Source: Nostoc sp. JL33 (GTDB lineage Bacteria; Cyanobacteriota; Cyanobacteriia; Cyanobacteriales; Nostocaceae). From it: 35,193 nucleotides of DNA. The stretch lies in the NCBI RefSeq assembly GCF_017114985.1, contig NZ_JABXKP010000037.1, forward strand, positions 9,075-44,267. Reading direction: 5' to 3'. The notes under the pieces were generated by a model, which saw only the letters and a list, made by a program, of their open reading frames with translations, was not told the DNA's origin and made no database searches. Made by a program: the position numbers and the translations under genes. Below, piece after piece: positions 15,370-23,620 of the stretch. Position 1 is the stretch's first letter. The number at the start of each line of letters is the position of its first letter.

Positions 15370-17034
15370 ATGGCGAAACCTGCAATTTTAACCGTCGATG
15401 ATGATCCAGAAGTGTTGCAAGCGGTGTCACGAGACTTGCGGCATCAGTATGGCGATCGCTTCCGCATTGTCCGGGCAGATTCCGGTATTGCCGCTTTGGA
15501 GATGGTGCAGCAACTAAAATTGCGGAATGAAACAGTTGCTCTATTTTTGGTTGATCAAAGAATGCCCCAAATGGGAGGTGTGGAGTTTCTTGAACAGGCA
15601 AAAAACATCTTTCCTGATGCAAAACGTACTTTGCTAACGGCATATGCAGATACGAATGCAGCCATTAAGTCAATTAATAGTGTCAGACTTGATTACTACT
15701 TACTTAAGCCCTGGAATCCACCAGAAGAACGGCTATATCCGGTTTTAGATGATTTGCTAGATGACTGGCTAGCTGGATTCCGCCCACCTTTTGAAGGTAT
15801 TCGAGTTATTGGTAATCGCTGGTCGCCTTTTTCCCATCAGGTGAAAGACTTCCTAGCGCGTAACCAGATTCCATACAAGTGGTTAGATATTGAACTGGAG
15901 CCAGATGCAGAAAAATTAGTAGAATACGCCCAAGCTGATGGCAGACAGCAATTGCCCCTGGTGCTATTTGCCGATGGTTCCCGATTAATCCAACCATCTA
16001 ATTTAGAGATTGCCGCTAAAATTGGACTGCAAACCCAGGCAGAACGCCCCTTTTATGACTTGGCGATCGTCGGTGCTGGCCCTGCCGGACTGGCAGCCGC
16101 CGTTTATGGCGCTTCCGAAGGACTGAGTACTGTCCTAATTGAGCGTGAAGCACCGGGCGGACAAGCAGGTACGAGTTCACGCATTGAGAACTATCTGGGG
16201 TTTCCTGTTGGCTTGAGCGGCAGCGATTTGGCCAGGCGGGGAGTCACTCAGGCGCGACGATTTGGGGTGGAGATTCTCACTCCTCAAGTAGTAACTGGGG
16301 TTAAGCTGCAAGATCCTTATCGGGTTTTGCAATTGGCGGATGGCAGCGAGATTAGTTGCCATGCACTTTTAGTTGCAACGGGTGTTTCCTACCGTTGGCT
16401 AAATGTCCCAGGAGCCGAGAAGCTTACAGGGGCAGGAATTTATTACGGTGCTGCGATGACTGAGGCGATCGCCTGTAGCAATGAAGAGGTTTACTTGGTA
16501 GGCGGGGCAAACTCTGCCGGACAGGCAGCAATGCATTTTTCTAAGTATGCCAGCAAAGTGATCATATTGGTACGGGGAGAATCGCTCTCATTGAGCATGT
16601 CCCAATACTTGATTGACCAGATTGCGGCTACTGAAAATATTAAAGTTTGCACAGGTTGCAGCGTCGTGGAAGTGAAGGGAGATGAACATCTAGAAGAAAT
16701 TGTCATTGCCCATGCCAAGACTGGACAAATCGAAACCCTGCCAGCGCGATCGCTTTTTATCTTCATCGGTGCTAGCCCCAAAACTGATTGGCTCGACGGC
16801 GTTATTCGGCGCGATGCTCAGGGGTTTATCATCACAGGCCCCGACTTGATGCATAATGGCAAATCTCCTCCTGGTTGGCCTTTGGAACGCTCTCCTTTTT
16901 TACTAGAATCCAACGTTCCTGGAATATTTGCAGCCGGAGATGTGCGCTTTGGGTCAATTAAGCGGGTGGCATCCGGTGTGGGTGAAGGTTCGATTGCTAT
17001 TCAATTCGTTCACCGCTACCTGAGTAATGTTTAG
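15370..17034 (+). CDS. Response-regulator receiver fused to Cys-less glutaredoxin-like and thioredoxin-reductase-like flavoprotein
   Basis: 554 residues. Receiver domain (1-125) with acidic pocket Asp10-12, phospho-acceptor Asp62 (LVDQRMP), Thr90 and Lys113. Next a thioredoxin-fold segment (about 142-220) that aligns with glutaredoxin but has RWSPFS, with Ser152 and Ser155 where the CPxC cysteines belong, and Pro196 as the cis-proline. Then an FAD/NAD(P) reductase: GAGPAG (235-240), GGQAGTSSRIENYLGFP (263-279) and a second nucleotide site GGANSAGQAA (378-387). The usual CxxC is replaced by YGAAM (359-363). It can probably bind FAD and NAD(P)H but not run thiol-disulfide chemistry at these sites. 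Its partner kinase starts 32 bp downstream. Confidence 0.88.
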   Translation: MAKPAILTVDDDPEVLQAVSRDLRHQYGDRFRIVRADSGIAALEMVQQLKLRNETVALFLVDQRMPQMGGVEFLEQAKNIFPDAKRTLLTAYADTNAAIKSINSVRLDYYLLKPWNPPEERLYPVLDDLLDDWLAGFRPPFEGIRVIGNRWSPFSHQVKDFLARNQIPYKWLDIELEPDAEKLVEYAQADGRQQLPLVLFADGSRLIQPSNLEIAAKIGLQTQAERPFYDLAIVGAGPAGLAAAVYGASEGLSTVLIEREAPGGQAGTSSRIENYLGFPVGLSGSDLARRGVTQARRFGVEILTPQVVTGVKLQDPYRVLQLADGSEISCHALLVATGVSYRWLNVPGAEKLTGAGIYYGAAMTEAIACSNEEVYLVGGANSAGQAAMHFSKYASKVIILVRGESLSLSMSQYLIDQIAATENIKVCTGCSVVEVKGDEHLEEIVIAHAKTGQIETLPARSLFIFIGASPKTDWLDGVIRRDAQGFIITGPDLMHNGKSPPGWPLERSPFLLESNVPGIFAAGDVRFGSIKRVASGVGEGSIAIQFVHRYLSNV

Positions 17035-17065
17035 CTGAAGCCGGAAAAACTCAGGAGGTTGATTC

Positions 17066-18469
17066 ATGTTGTGTATTGAAGAATTGATCAACTTAGACCC
17101 GTTTCAACAGCTTTCTAAAGAGCAATTGGAGTGGGTTTGCGATCGCGCTCAAACAGTTGAACTCCGTGCGGGAGAAGTGTTGGCGCATGAGGGAGACCCT
17201 GGACGTGGCTTATTTATTCTAGTCAAAGGTAAAATGAATCTTACCCGCCGCAGTCAAGGAGTTGAAATTCCGATCGGGCAACATCAAGCCCCATCTTTTT
17301 TTGGCGAAATTCCAGTCCTCACAGATGAACCTGTACCCGTGACAATGCGGGCATTGACAGATTGCAACCTTTATGAAGTTAAGGCAGAGGACTTCCGTAA
17401 ACTGCTGCATGAATGTCGTGATTTTGAGCGGATGGTCTTCCGCATTATGGAACGTCGGCTTCGGGGACTAGAGTCCTTTATTCGTGGGCGGGAAAAAATG
17501 GCGGCTTTAGGGACACTTGCCGCCGGTCTAGCTCATGAACTTAACAACCCAGCTTCAGCACTTGTTCGGACTTTAGGGGAAATGCCAGCCGCCATCCTAG
17601 AGCTACAACGAATGAATTTAGTTTATGGGCAACGCAATGTTGAAGAAGCGCATACTCAAAACTGGTTGAGAGTCCGGGATCAGGGCTATGATGCAATTTT
17701 AAATAATCGTCTAGATCCGGTGACATTAAGCGATCGCGAAACGGTGTTGCTGGAATGGTTAGAAGATTATGGCGTGAAGCAGGCATGGAAATTAGCAGAA
17801 CCTTTAGCGGAAGGTGGGATTGAGGTCGAAACCTTAGATAATCTCATGGAACGTTGGCGCAACGACAACACTGAATTGCGAGAGATGGGATTGCACTGGC
17901 TATCGCTCTCGTTTGAAGTCATGTCAATGATTAAACATGGTTTGCGAGGAGCCGAGAGGATTTCTGAACTTGTGCAAGCGATGAAGTCATATTCTTACCT
18001 CGATCAAGGCGTTCAGCAAGAAGTGAATCTGCATCAAGGTTTAGAAGATACATTGCGATTGTTTGCTCATCAACTTAAGTGCGGCATCCAAGTACAACGC
18101 AATTACGATCAACATCTTCCTAAAATGCTTGCTTATGGCAGTGAACTCAATCAGGTGTGGACAAACTTAATCGACAACGCCATTGATGCAATGGATGGTA
18201 AGGGACTCCTGGAAATTACAACACACCATTGCGATCGCTTTGCCCATATTGATATCATCGATTCTGGTAGTGGAATTCCATCTGAAATTAAAACCCGCAT
18301 TTTTGAACCTTTCTTCACCACCAAATCAGTGGGGCGTGGTTCAGGACTCGGTTTGGAAACCGTTCGCCGGATTGTAGAAAATCGCCATCACGGTACGCTC
18401 TCATTTGAGTCGCAGCCAGGTAGAACTTGTTTCACCATCCGCTTGCCTTTAGGGACTGACAACAAATAA
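17066..18469 (+). CDS. Histidine kinase with N-terminal cyclic-nucleotide-binding-type domain
   Basis: 467 residues, no membrane segment, so cytoplasmic. A cNMP-binding fold (about 11-115: FFGEIPVLTDEPVPVTMRA) precedes the dimerisation helix with phospho-acceptor His157 (AAGLAHELNNPASAL). A long helical insertion (175-290) follows, then the ATPase with N box NLIDNAIDAM (367-376), G1 DSGSGIP (399-405), F box EPFFTTK and G2 GSGLGL (425-430). The AGGAGG upstream supports the start. Gene order and spacing make the receiver-flavoprotein its likely substrate. The last codons (LGTDNK and stop) lie inside a MITE-like element, so the native C-terminus has probably been replaced. Confidence 0.9.
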   Translation: MLCIEELINLDPFQQLSKEQLEWVCDRAQTVELRAGEVLAHEGDPGRGLFILVKGKMNLTRRSQGVEIPIGQHQAPSFFGEIPVLTDEPVPVTMRALTDCNLYEVKAEDFRKLLHECRDFERMVFRIMERRLRGLESFIRGREKMAALGTLAAGLAHELNNPASALVRTLGEMPAAILELQRMNLVYGQRNVEEAHTQNWLRVRDQGYDAILNNRLDPVTLSDRETVLLEWLEDYGVKQAWKLAEPLAEGGIEVETLDNLMERWRNDNTELREMGLHWLSLSFEVMSMIKHGLRGAERISELVQAMKSYSYLDQGVQQEVNLHQGLEDTLRLFAHQLKCGIQVQRNYDQHLPKMLAYGSELNQVWTNLIDNAIDAMDGKGLLEITTHHCDRFAHIDIIDSGSGIPSEIKTRIFEPFFTTKSVGRGSGLGLETVRRIVENRHHGTLSFESQPGRTCFTIRLPLGTDNK

Positions 18470-18577
18470 ATTACCCAATATTGTGGGGTGGGCATCTTGC
18501 CCGCCCGTATAGAAAGGCGGGCAAGATGCCCACCCCACAAGAAGTAGTTGAGTATTTTTTTATTTGGAAGTCCCTTA
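18449..18577. mobile_element. Hairpin MITE-like element, copy 2
   Basis: The left end TTAGGGACTGAC (18449) and right end TTGGAAGTCCCTTA (to 18577) mirror each other as in the copy at 9257-9388. A perfect 25-bp stem pairs 18481-18505 with 18516-18540. Outer stem TTGTGGGGTGGGC is the same as copy 1, the inner stem (ATCTTGCCCGCC) is not. The left end overlaps the 3' end of the histidine kinase gene and provides its stop codon. Confidence 0.75.
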
Positions 18578-18625
18578 TCAAATCAATCAATCGTTTGAAG
18601 AAGGATGCTGTTCTTGGGAGATCCA

Positions 18626-18741
18626 AATATTGAAGAAGAATACATTCGTCAGAATCAAGACGCTCGCTACGAACGCGAATAGCGTGTCGCAGACAGGCGC
18701 TAAAAGCGTAGCTTGTCGGACGCTCTTTGTACGCGGACTCG
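18626..18741. repeat. Composite dispersed repeat, copy A
   Basis: A ~116-bp segment from TATTGAAGAAGAAT through CAGAATCAAGACGCT and GCGAATAGCGTGTCGCAGAC to TACGCGGACTCG reappears in opposite orientation at 28472-28599 with the same order of blocks. A second AGCGTGTCGCAGACA word follows at about 18757. Short ORFs across it are repeat read-through. Confidence 0.65.
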
Positions 18742-18913
18742 TTGGCGTTCGCGCAGCGTGTCGCAGACAAGCCTCTCGTAGAGAAGAGGCGCACACATAG
18801 CACTACCTCAAAATTTATGCGATCGCAGACGCGATTTTAACAGAATTGCTGGGGGATGAACACAAGCCAAAGCAGGATGCAATACTGCTCGGTTAAGGTG
18901 CATAGTCATTGGA

Positions 18914-18991
18914 GATCCCCCTTAGTCCCGCTTAAAAAGGGGAAAAATAAGGCATTTTTAGCTCCCCAATTTATCGGGGGGTTGGGGGGAT
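18914..18991. repeat. Cyanobacterial G/C-run intergenic repeat
   Basis: Bounded by ATCCCCCTTAG and GTTGGGGGGAT as imperfect inverted ends, with AAAAAGGGGAAAAATAAGGC inside. An outer pair CAATACTGC (about 18880) / GCAGTATTG (about 19005) is also inverted. Repeats of this appearance are scattered in many cyanobacterial genomes. The 18800-19420 stretch contains no convincing gene. Confidence 0.5.
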
Positions 18992-19148
18992 TGACTCAAA
19001 ACCTACGCAGTATTGAAGCAGGATGTATTGATTTGGTCAGTTTTAAAATTAACACAGCCACAAAGTTTAATTTATACAACTTTTCGCTACCCCCAAAACC
19101 TGCAATAAGCTGTTGCGCCTTTAATTTGCACTAATATTTTTTCAATAT

Positions 19149-19178
19149 GATTGTGGGGTGGGCCGAAAAGCCCGCCCT
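19149..19178. repeat. Short hairpin related to the MITE stems
   Basis: ATTGTGGGGTGGGC, the same outer-arm word as in the two MITE copies, is followed by CGAAAA and GCCCGCCC, giving an 8-bp stem with one G-T pair. The terminal repeats seen in the full copies are absent, so this is a partial or derived copy. Confidence 0.45.
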
Positions 19179-19420
19179 GATAATGCAAGTTGTATACGTA
19201 ACAGCTTAGGTAACTTTGATGAAAATCCCTAATAACGCCTTGACTGGATAAAGGTAAATCAACCTCAGAGAGTTTTCTTTTTGTTCATAAATCTCTTACA
19301 TCTAACAAAAAATTATTTTCGGGTCAAAGTTACACTGCTGGAGCGATCGTTCCAAAGGCAACAGAATTTAGGGTCAGGCAATGCGTAAGCATTCCTACTC
19401 ATACTGGATAAACTGATACT

Positions 19421-19537
19421 ATGGCAAAACTTCCAGAGTGCGATCGCGAAATAGCAAAAGCATTCAACGTGGGTGTGGAAGCAGCCGAAGTTGGAGAAGC
19501 ATTGAGACTACCCCAAAGTTTCTCCAACATTCATTGA
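19421..19537 (+). CDS. Possible 38-residue ORF, unrecognised
   Basis: MAKLPECDREIAKAFNVGVE... to a TGA at 19535. No clear ribosome-binding site is seen and no family is recognised. It contains a HIP1 site and converges with the DUF5132 gene two bases away. It may be a fragment or not a gene. Confidence 0.2.
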   Translation: MAKLPECDREIAKAFNVGVEAAEVGEALRLPQSFSNIH

Positions 19538-19539
19538 GC

Positions 19540-19815
19540 TTAAGTGTCCATAGGTTCAGCTGATTTCATCCGTTCTTCACCGACCTCAGCTCTTGCCTCT
19601 GCGATGATATCGTCCCAAGTTTCGCCAAATTCCGCTAAAGCTTCTTTATTTCTGTCATAGAAAGCGATTCCGCTTTTGACAAGTGCTTTAGCTATTGGCC
19701 TACCAACACCACCGATGACTGGCAAGAATACTGGTAAAAGAATTATTCCTACAATACCTGTGACTCCTAATCCTTCGGCTAAATCTCCAAGGTCGGGTAA
19801 AAGTTTAACTGACAT
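19540..19815 (-). CDS. DUF5132 family small protein
   Basis: 91 residues from the ATG at 19815, chosen because GGGAGG lies just upstream; an upstream start at 19848 would add 11 residues. A hydrophobic, glycine-rich N-terminal half (VTGIVGIILLPVFLPVIGGVG) can form a membrane hairpin. The amphipathic, acidic C-terminal half (KALVKSGIAFYDRNKEALAEFGETWDDIIAEARAE) is the DUF5132 pattern. No biochemical role is known to me. It stands alone, divergent from the next gene. Confidence 0.7.
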   Translation of the reverse strand: MSVKLLPDLGDLAEGLGVTGIVGIILLPVFLPVIGGVGRPIAKALVKSGIAFYDRNKEALAEFGETWDDIIAEARAEVGEERMKSAEPMDT

Positions 19816-19858
19816 AGTTTTTTCCTCCCTCGTTTTACTTAATCTCATTTTAATGTAA

Positions 19859-20438
19859 GGGTATTATTCAAGCTAGATATGGAAGCATTAAACAATATAA
19901 TATAACTTTTTTGATGATCATTAAACGCGTTTTAGCGGCTATGCCCCGGCTAAGAGTGCGATCGCGCTGTTTTCCTCTATCCCCAGATTTATTCTCATCA
20001 GCACACCATCACCAGTAAGGATGTCTTATAGCCCGCCGAGGCATTTGCTCAAAATCGCGGATGCCGTCTGTGATCCGGTAAGATTTGGAATTGGTTTGAA
20101 ACTATAGGCATTCCTACTTTGTACCAACCGTAGGCAAAGTGCTTCTACATGACTACACAAGCTAGATAAAAAGGCTATAACTAAGACTAGCCCTTTCAAA
20201 GTGAGTAGAAATTCTCGAAAGTGAATTCCTCTCTAAACCTCTTTTCTATGTCTTCTCTATCTTAGAAAACCTGATGCCTGCCTTCAGACTTTTTGTTGTG
20301 CCTCTGCGGTTAAAGAAATAACTTATAAACCACATTACACACAGAGAATACTCCGAGAAAAACAGATTTTACGAGTCACGTTTAATAGGCTAATTTTATC
20401 ATTTGTTACTATTTAATACCTGTACCGGAGATTTGCCG
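19859..20438. other. 580-bp intergenic stretch without a recognised feature
   Basis: AT-rich non-coding stretch between the divergent DUF5132 gene and the next gene. It has one HIP1 site (about 19960) and scattered weak promoter-like words. I see no RNA gene, hairpin or ORF worth calling. Confidence 0.5.
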
Positions 20439-21329
20439 ATGAAAACTATATCTAGCCTCGATGCAGTAACTAAACATTTAGAACAGCATGAGAACTCAAA
20501 ACGGATTAAAAAATTAATCTACTCGGCTTGTAAAAATATTTGGGAAAATGATGAAGAGACTCTAGATAGGTTTAAATTACAAGAATTAATTCAAGAATTA
20601 TGCAGATTAAATCCAACTATAAACAACTTAAATTATAGTTTATCTAAAGTGGTAAAAACCCTTAATAAACAAGCCGAATACGCCCTAGTCGCCAGTGTTA
20701 TTTCTGATGAAATACAGAAACTATATATAACACCTGAAGAATCAACAGGAATATTATTAAATCAACCCGATCAACAAGAATCAACAGGAATATTATTAAA
20801 TCAACCTCAGAATGAGGAACAAATATTTTATAATTCTAGACATATACCCTCAAATTATATAGAGAAATCTCCAAACAGTCAAATAAAACATCAATATAAT
20901 CAGTTTGACTTACGGCAAAATATTATGAAGTATACTAACCCACTTAGGGCTAAAATAGTTCTATTTTCTGCTCTTGGCAAAAAATTTACTTTCAATGAAG
21001 AAGACTGGTTGAAACTGAAGGCTGAAAAACTTGATGATTTATTGCTGAGATTATTTAATACTTGTCCAACTATCAGAGAACTTGAATCTAAACTAAATAG
21101 CGCTGTTATATCTCTAGGGAAGCCAGATGAAAATATTCAAGCAGCTAGTGCAATCATCCAATCTATGCGAGATTTATATGGCAATATATCATCAACCGCT
21201 AACGGATATCAACCGTTTAAGAGCGATTCATCTCCAGAAACGAAAACACTAGTTAATCCTTATCAGAAAATTGCACTCAAGGATGACAATAATACCTGTC
21301 AATTTATAGTACCCCCTACCAAAGAATAA
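20439..21329 (+). CDS. Protein with two copies of an unrecognised helical domain
   Basis: 296 residues from the ATG at 20439 (GGAG ten bases upstream). Two ~75-residue helical domains share a pattern: KLIYSACKNIW...LQELIQELCRLNPTINNL...LNKQAEYALVASVISDEIQKLY (about 24-100) and KIVLFSALGKKF...LDDLLLRLFNTCPTIRELESKL...DENIQAASAIIQSMRDLYG (about 175-255). The linker holds a 13-residue direct duplication (ESTGILLNQP twice, 39 bp apart at 20737 and 20776), a recent slip or recombination. No signal peptide. I do not recognise the family; helical adaptor domains of conflict-type proteins look similar in length, but that is speculation. It is 72 bp upstream of the pentapeptide gene, same strand. Confidence 0.65.
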   Translation: MKTISSLDAVTKHLEQHENSKRIKKLIYSACKNIWENDEETLDRFKLQELIQELCRLNPTINNLNYSLSKVVKTLNKQAEYALVASVISDEIQKLYITPEESTGILLNQPDQQESTGILLNQPQNEEQIFYNSRHIPSNYIEKSPNSQIKHQYNQFDLRQNIMKYTNPLRAKIVLFSALGKKFTFNEEDWLKLKAEKLDDLLLRLFNTCPTIRELESKLNSAVISLGKPDENIQAASAIIQSMRDLYGNISSTANGYQPFKSDSSPETKTLVNPYQKIALKDDNNTCQFIVPPTKE

Positions 21330-21401
21330 TGGCAATTTTTGATTGACTATTGTTGATGCTAGAAAAATTTGGAAAGTTTGTGGTAATTGATAAGGAAAAA
21401 T

Positions 21402-22394
21402 ATGGATGCCAATGAGCTTCTTAAGCGATATGAAAATGGAGAAACAAAATTTGTTGAGGCAAACTTAAATGGGGTAAATTTGTTTGGTGCAGACTTAATC
21501 GGTATAGCTTTGAATAAAGCAGATTTGCGTAATGCTATCCTAATTTTTAGCTATCTAAATCGGGGAATCCTGAATAATGCAAATCTAGTTTGTACAAAGC
21601 TAAGTGGCGCGAACCTAAATCAAGCAAGTTTAATCAGTGCCAACTTGCATGATGCAAATTTACATGGTGCAACTTTGCAGGGTGCTGATTTGCGTTATGC
21701 AAATTTAACTTTGGCATATATGCTAGATACTAACTTGATGAATGCCGATTTGCGTGGTGCAGATTTGAGTGGTGCAAATTTAACTGGTGCGTGTCTCCGT
21801 GGCGCTAACCTGCGAGAAGAAAAGAGAACGTACTCTGCTAGTCTACGGGGTGCTAACCTCCATAAGGCTGACCTGCGGGGCGCTGATTTAACTGGTGTAG
21901 ACTTATCTAAAGTTGATTTAAGTGGTGCTAACTTAAGTGAGGCAACGCTACGTTATGCCGATTTGAGTGATGCCAACTTGAGTGAAGCGATTTTGCATAA
22001 TGCATCTCTGTCAGATACTAACATCGCGGGTGCTAATTTAAAAGGTGCTAACCTGATGAACGCTAGATTGGAACGGTCAAATCTCATTGATGCCGTACTT
22101 ACAGATGTTAACTTGTATGGTGCAATTATGGCAGATGCTAAACTGACTAGATGCCAGATGAGTGGAGTAAATTTGAGTTTTGCAAGGCTAAATAGAGTTG
22201 ATTTAAGTCGGGCTAACCTACGTCAGGCTAACCTCACTGAAACAGACTTAGTTGATGCCTATCTTGCTAGGACAGACTTGACTGGTGCCAATTTAAATAA
22301 GGCAAATCTAATCAGAGCAGAAATGAGTAGTACAAATATGACGGGTGCAAATTTGCGTGGTGCGGTTATGCCTGATGGAACAATTAACGACTAA
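21402..22394 (+). CDS. Pentapeptide-repeat protein
   Basis: 330 residues from the ATG at 21402 (AAGGA just upstream). After a short lead (MDANELLKRYENGE) nearly the whole chain is A(D/N)LXX pentapeptides, which should form a right-handed quadrilateral beta-helix. The run is broken once, at REEKRTYSA near residue 145, a likely loop. No signal peptide, no extra domain. Known members mimic DNA or scaffold other proteins; cyanobacteria have many with unknown roles. It may be co-transcribed with the helical-domain gene upstream. Downstream, the IDGxRPI gene converges on it. Confidence 0.85.
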   Translation: MDANELLKRYENGETKFVEANLNGVNLFGADLIGIALNKADLRNAILIFSYLNRGILNNANLVCTKLSGANLNQASLISANLHDANLHGATLQGADLRYANLTLAYMLDTNLMNADLRGADLSGANLTGACLRGANLREEKRTYSASLRGANLHKADLRGADLTGVDLSKVDLSGANLSEATLRYADLSDANLSEAILHNASLSDTNIAGANLKGANLMNARLERSNLIDAVLTDVNLYGAIMADAKLTRCQMSGVNLSFARLNRVDLSRANLRQANLTETDLVDAYLARTDLTGANLNKANLIRAEMSSTNMTGANLRGAVMPDGTIND

Positions 22395-22561
22395 AAATAT
22401 ACATGGGGAATACCCACTATTTTATCATCGTAGGTATTGCCCAAACACTAACTTTTACTCACCGATAGTAGTATGTAATTGCCCAGTTAGAGGTCATAAT
22501 ATTCCCTTTCAGGTGTCATCCGATCGCACGATCGCAAAAAAATCACCACCATCGCATAATT

Positions 22562-23047
22562 TTAGTCTACATAATCTGTTGGTATTTCCTCTTCAACAGT
22601 GTTATCTGAAACTATTGGACGGCTACCATCTATCTGTAGAGTGTCCTGAACTTGAAAATTACTTTTAGCGATCGGACGTTTACCGTCTATGTCAAGAATG
22701 GCCTCAACCTCTAAATGACTAGGGTCAATTGGACGCTCACCGTCTACAGTTAGCATGTCATGTTCTTGAAAAGCGCTCTTAGCGATCGGGCGTTGACCAT
22801 CTATATTAAGTGTTTTATCATAATCGTTTTCATCCTTCACAATTGGGCGCTCACCATCTATATTAAGTGTTTCCTTAATTTCAATGTTACTTGGATCGAC
22901 TGGACGCTGACCATCTATATTAATTGTTTTATTTGTCTGTATCAGTTCGTCAGATGATGAATGTATATCAGTTTCAGCCCCGATTTTCTGCTGTTTTAAA
23001 TTAGTTTTAGTACTATCAACTTCGTTCGTGTTATCCATGTTTGCCAT
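22562..23047 (-). CDS. Six-fold IDGxRPI repeat protein, unrecognised
   Basis: 161 residues. A polar N-terminus (1-39) precedes six repeats of 19-20 residues, each with a core such as TLNIDGQRPI, TLNIDGERPI, MLTVDGERPI, ILDIDGKRPI, TLQIDGSRPI, spaced by acidic segments of alternating types (DPSN/HxE, AKSxFQ). The C-terminus is acidic (VEEEIPTDYVD). There is no signal peptide, no cysteine and no membrane helix. The strict DG.RP core suggests a repeated binding or modification site rather than a globular fold, but I know no characterised relative. It converges with the pentapeptide gene. Confidence 0.7.
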   Translation of the reverse strand: MANMDNTNEVDSTKTNLKQQKIGAETDIHSSSDELIQTNKTINIDGQRPVDPSNIEIKETLNIDGERPIVKDENDYDKTLNIDGQRPIAKSAFQEHDMLTVDGERPIDPSHLEVEAILDIDGKRPIAKSNFQVQDTLQIDGSRPIVSDNTVEEEIPTDYVD

Positions 23048-23235
23048 TGTTTTTCTAATACTACTTATTTACTACCAACATAACCTTAATGGTTGTTTAT
23101 TTCTAAGTAAAAGGTACTACGGATTAGGGAAAGAGCGGAAAAATTATCAAGTTTCTAATAATTCCTTTATATACTAAGTAAGTAGGTGAGAATAAATCAA
23201 AGTAGATTAAGTAATGTAAAAAATCTTGAGATGTT

Positions 23236-23287
23236 TTCGTAGTGAGGGCTTCAGCCCTCAAATTAGGACTAAAGTCCTTACTACGAA
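23236..23287. repeat. Three-way-junction hairpin repeat
   Basis: The outer arms TTCGTAGTGAGG and CCTTACTACGAA pair (one G-T), enclosing two perfect hairpins: GAGGGCT-TC-AGCCCTC and AGGACT-AA-AGTCCT. This two-leaf structure is a common dispersed repeat in Nostoc-type genomes. The rest of 23048-23575 is AT-rich without a gene and must contain the promoter of the sugar-transport operon. Confidence 0.65.
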
Positions 23288-23620
23288 TTTTGAATTATTC
23301 ACGCCGCTCTACTTATAATAGTGAAGTAGGATCAAAAAAACCTCTATCACAGTACAGAATGCATCTATGACTTGAGAGGGATTTGTCATCTCTTAAGAAA
23401 CATATAACAGAAGAGAAATGCGGTAATGACGGCGATTGAATAGTCAATCGCCAGTATAAAAGTTAATAAAAAAAAGCGGTTTTTAGCAACACAATTGGTT
23501 GTGAAGTATTTCGACTCGTCCAAATAGTCTTTGTTTTGAGATAAGCTCAATCTAGCGTTCAGACATGATGGGGCTATGAAGAATAAAACCTGTTTTGGAT
23601 GCTCAGGTATCGGAGCCTAT

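Noticed and set aside
18471..18803. Overlapping ORFs on both strands
   Set aside because: They read through the MITE stem and the dispersed repeats, not a gene.
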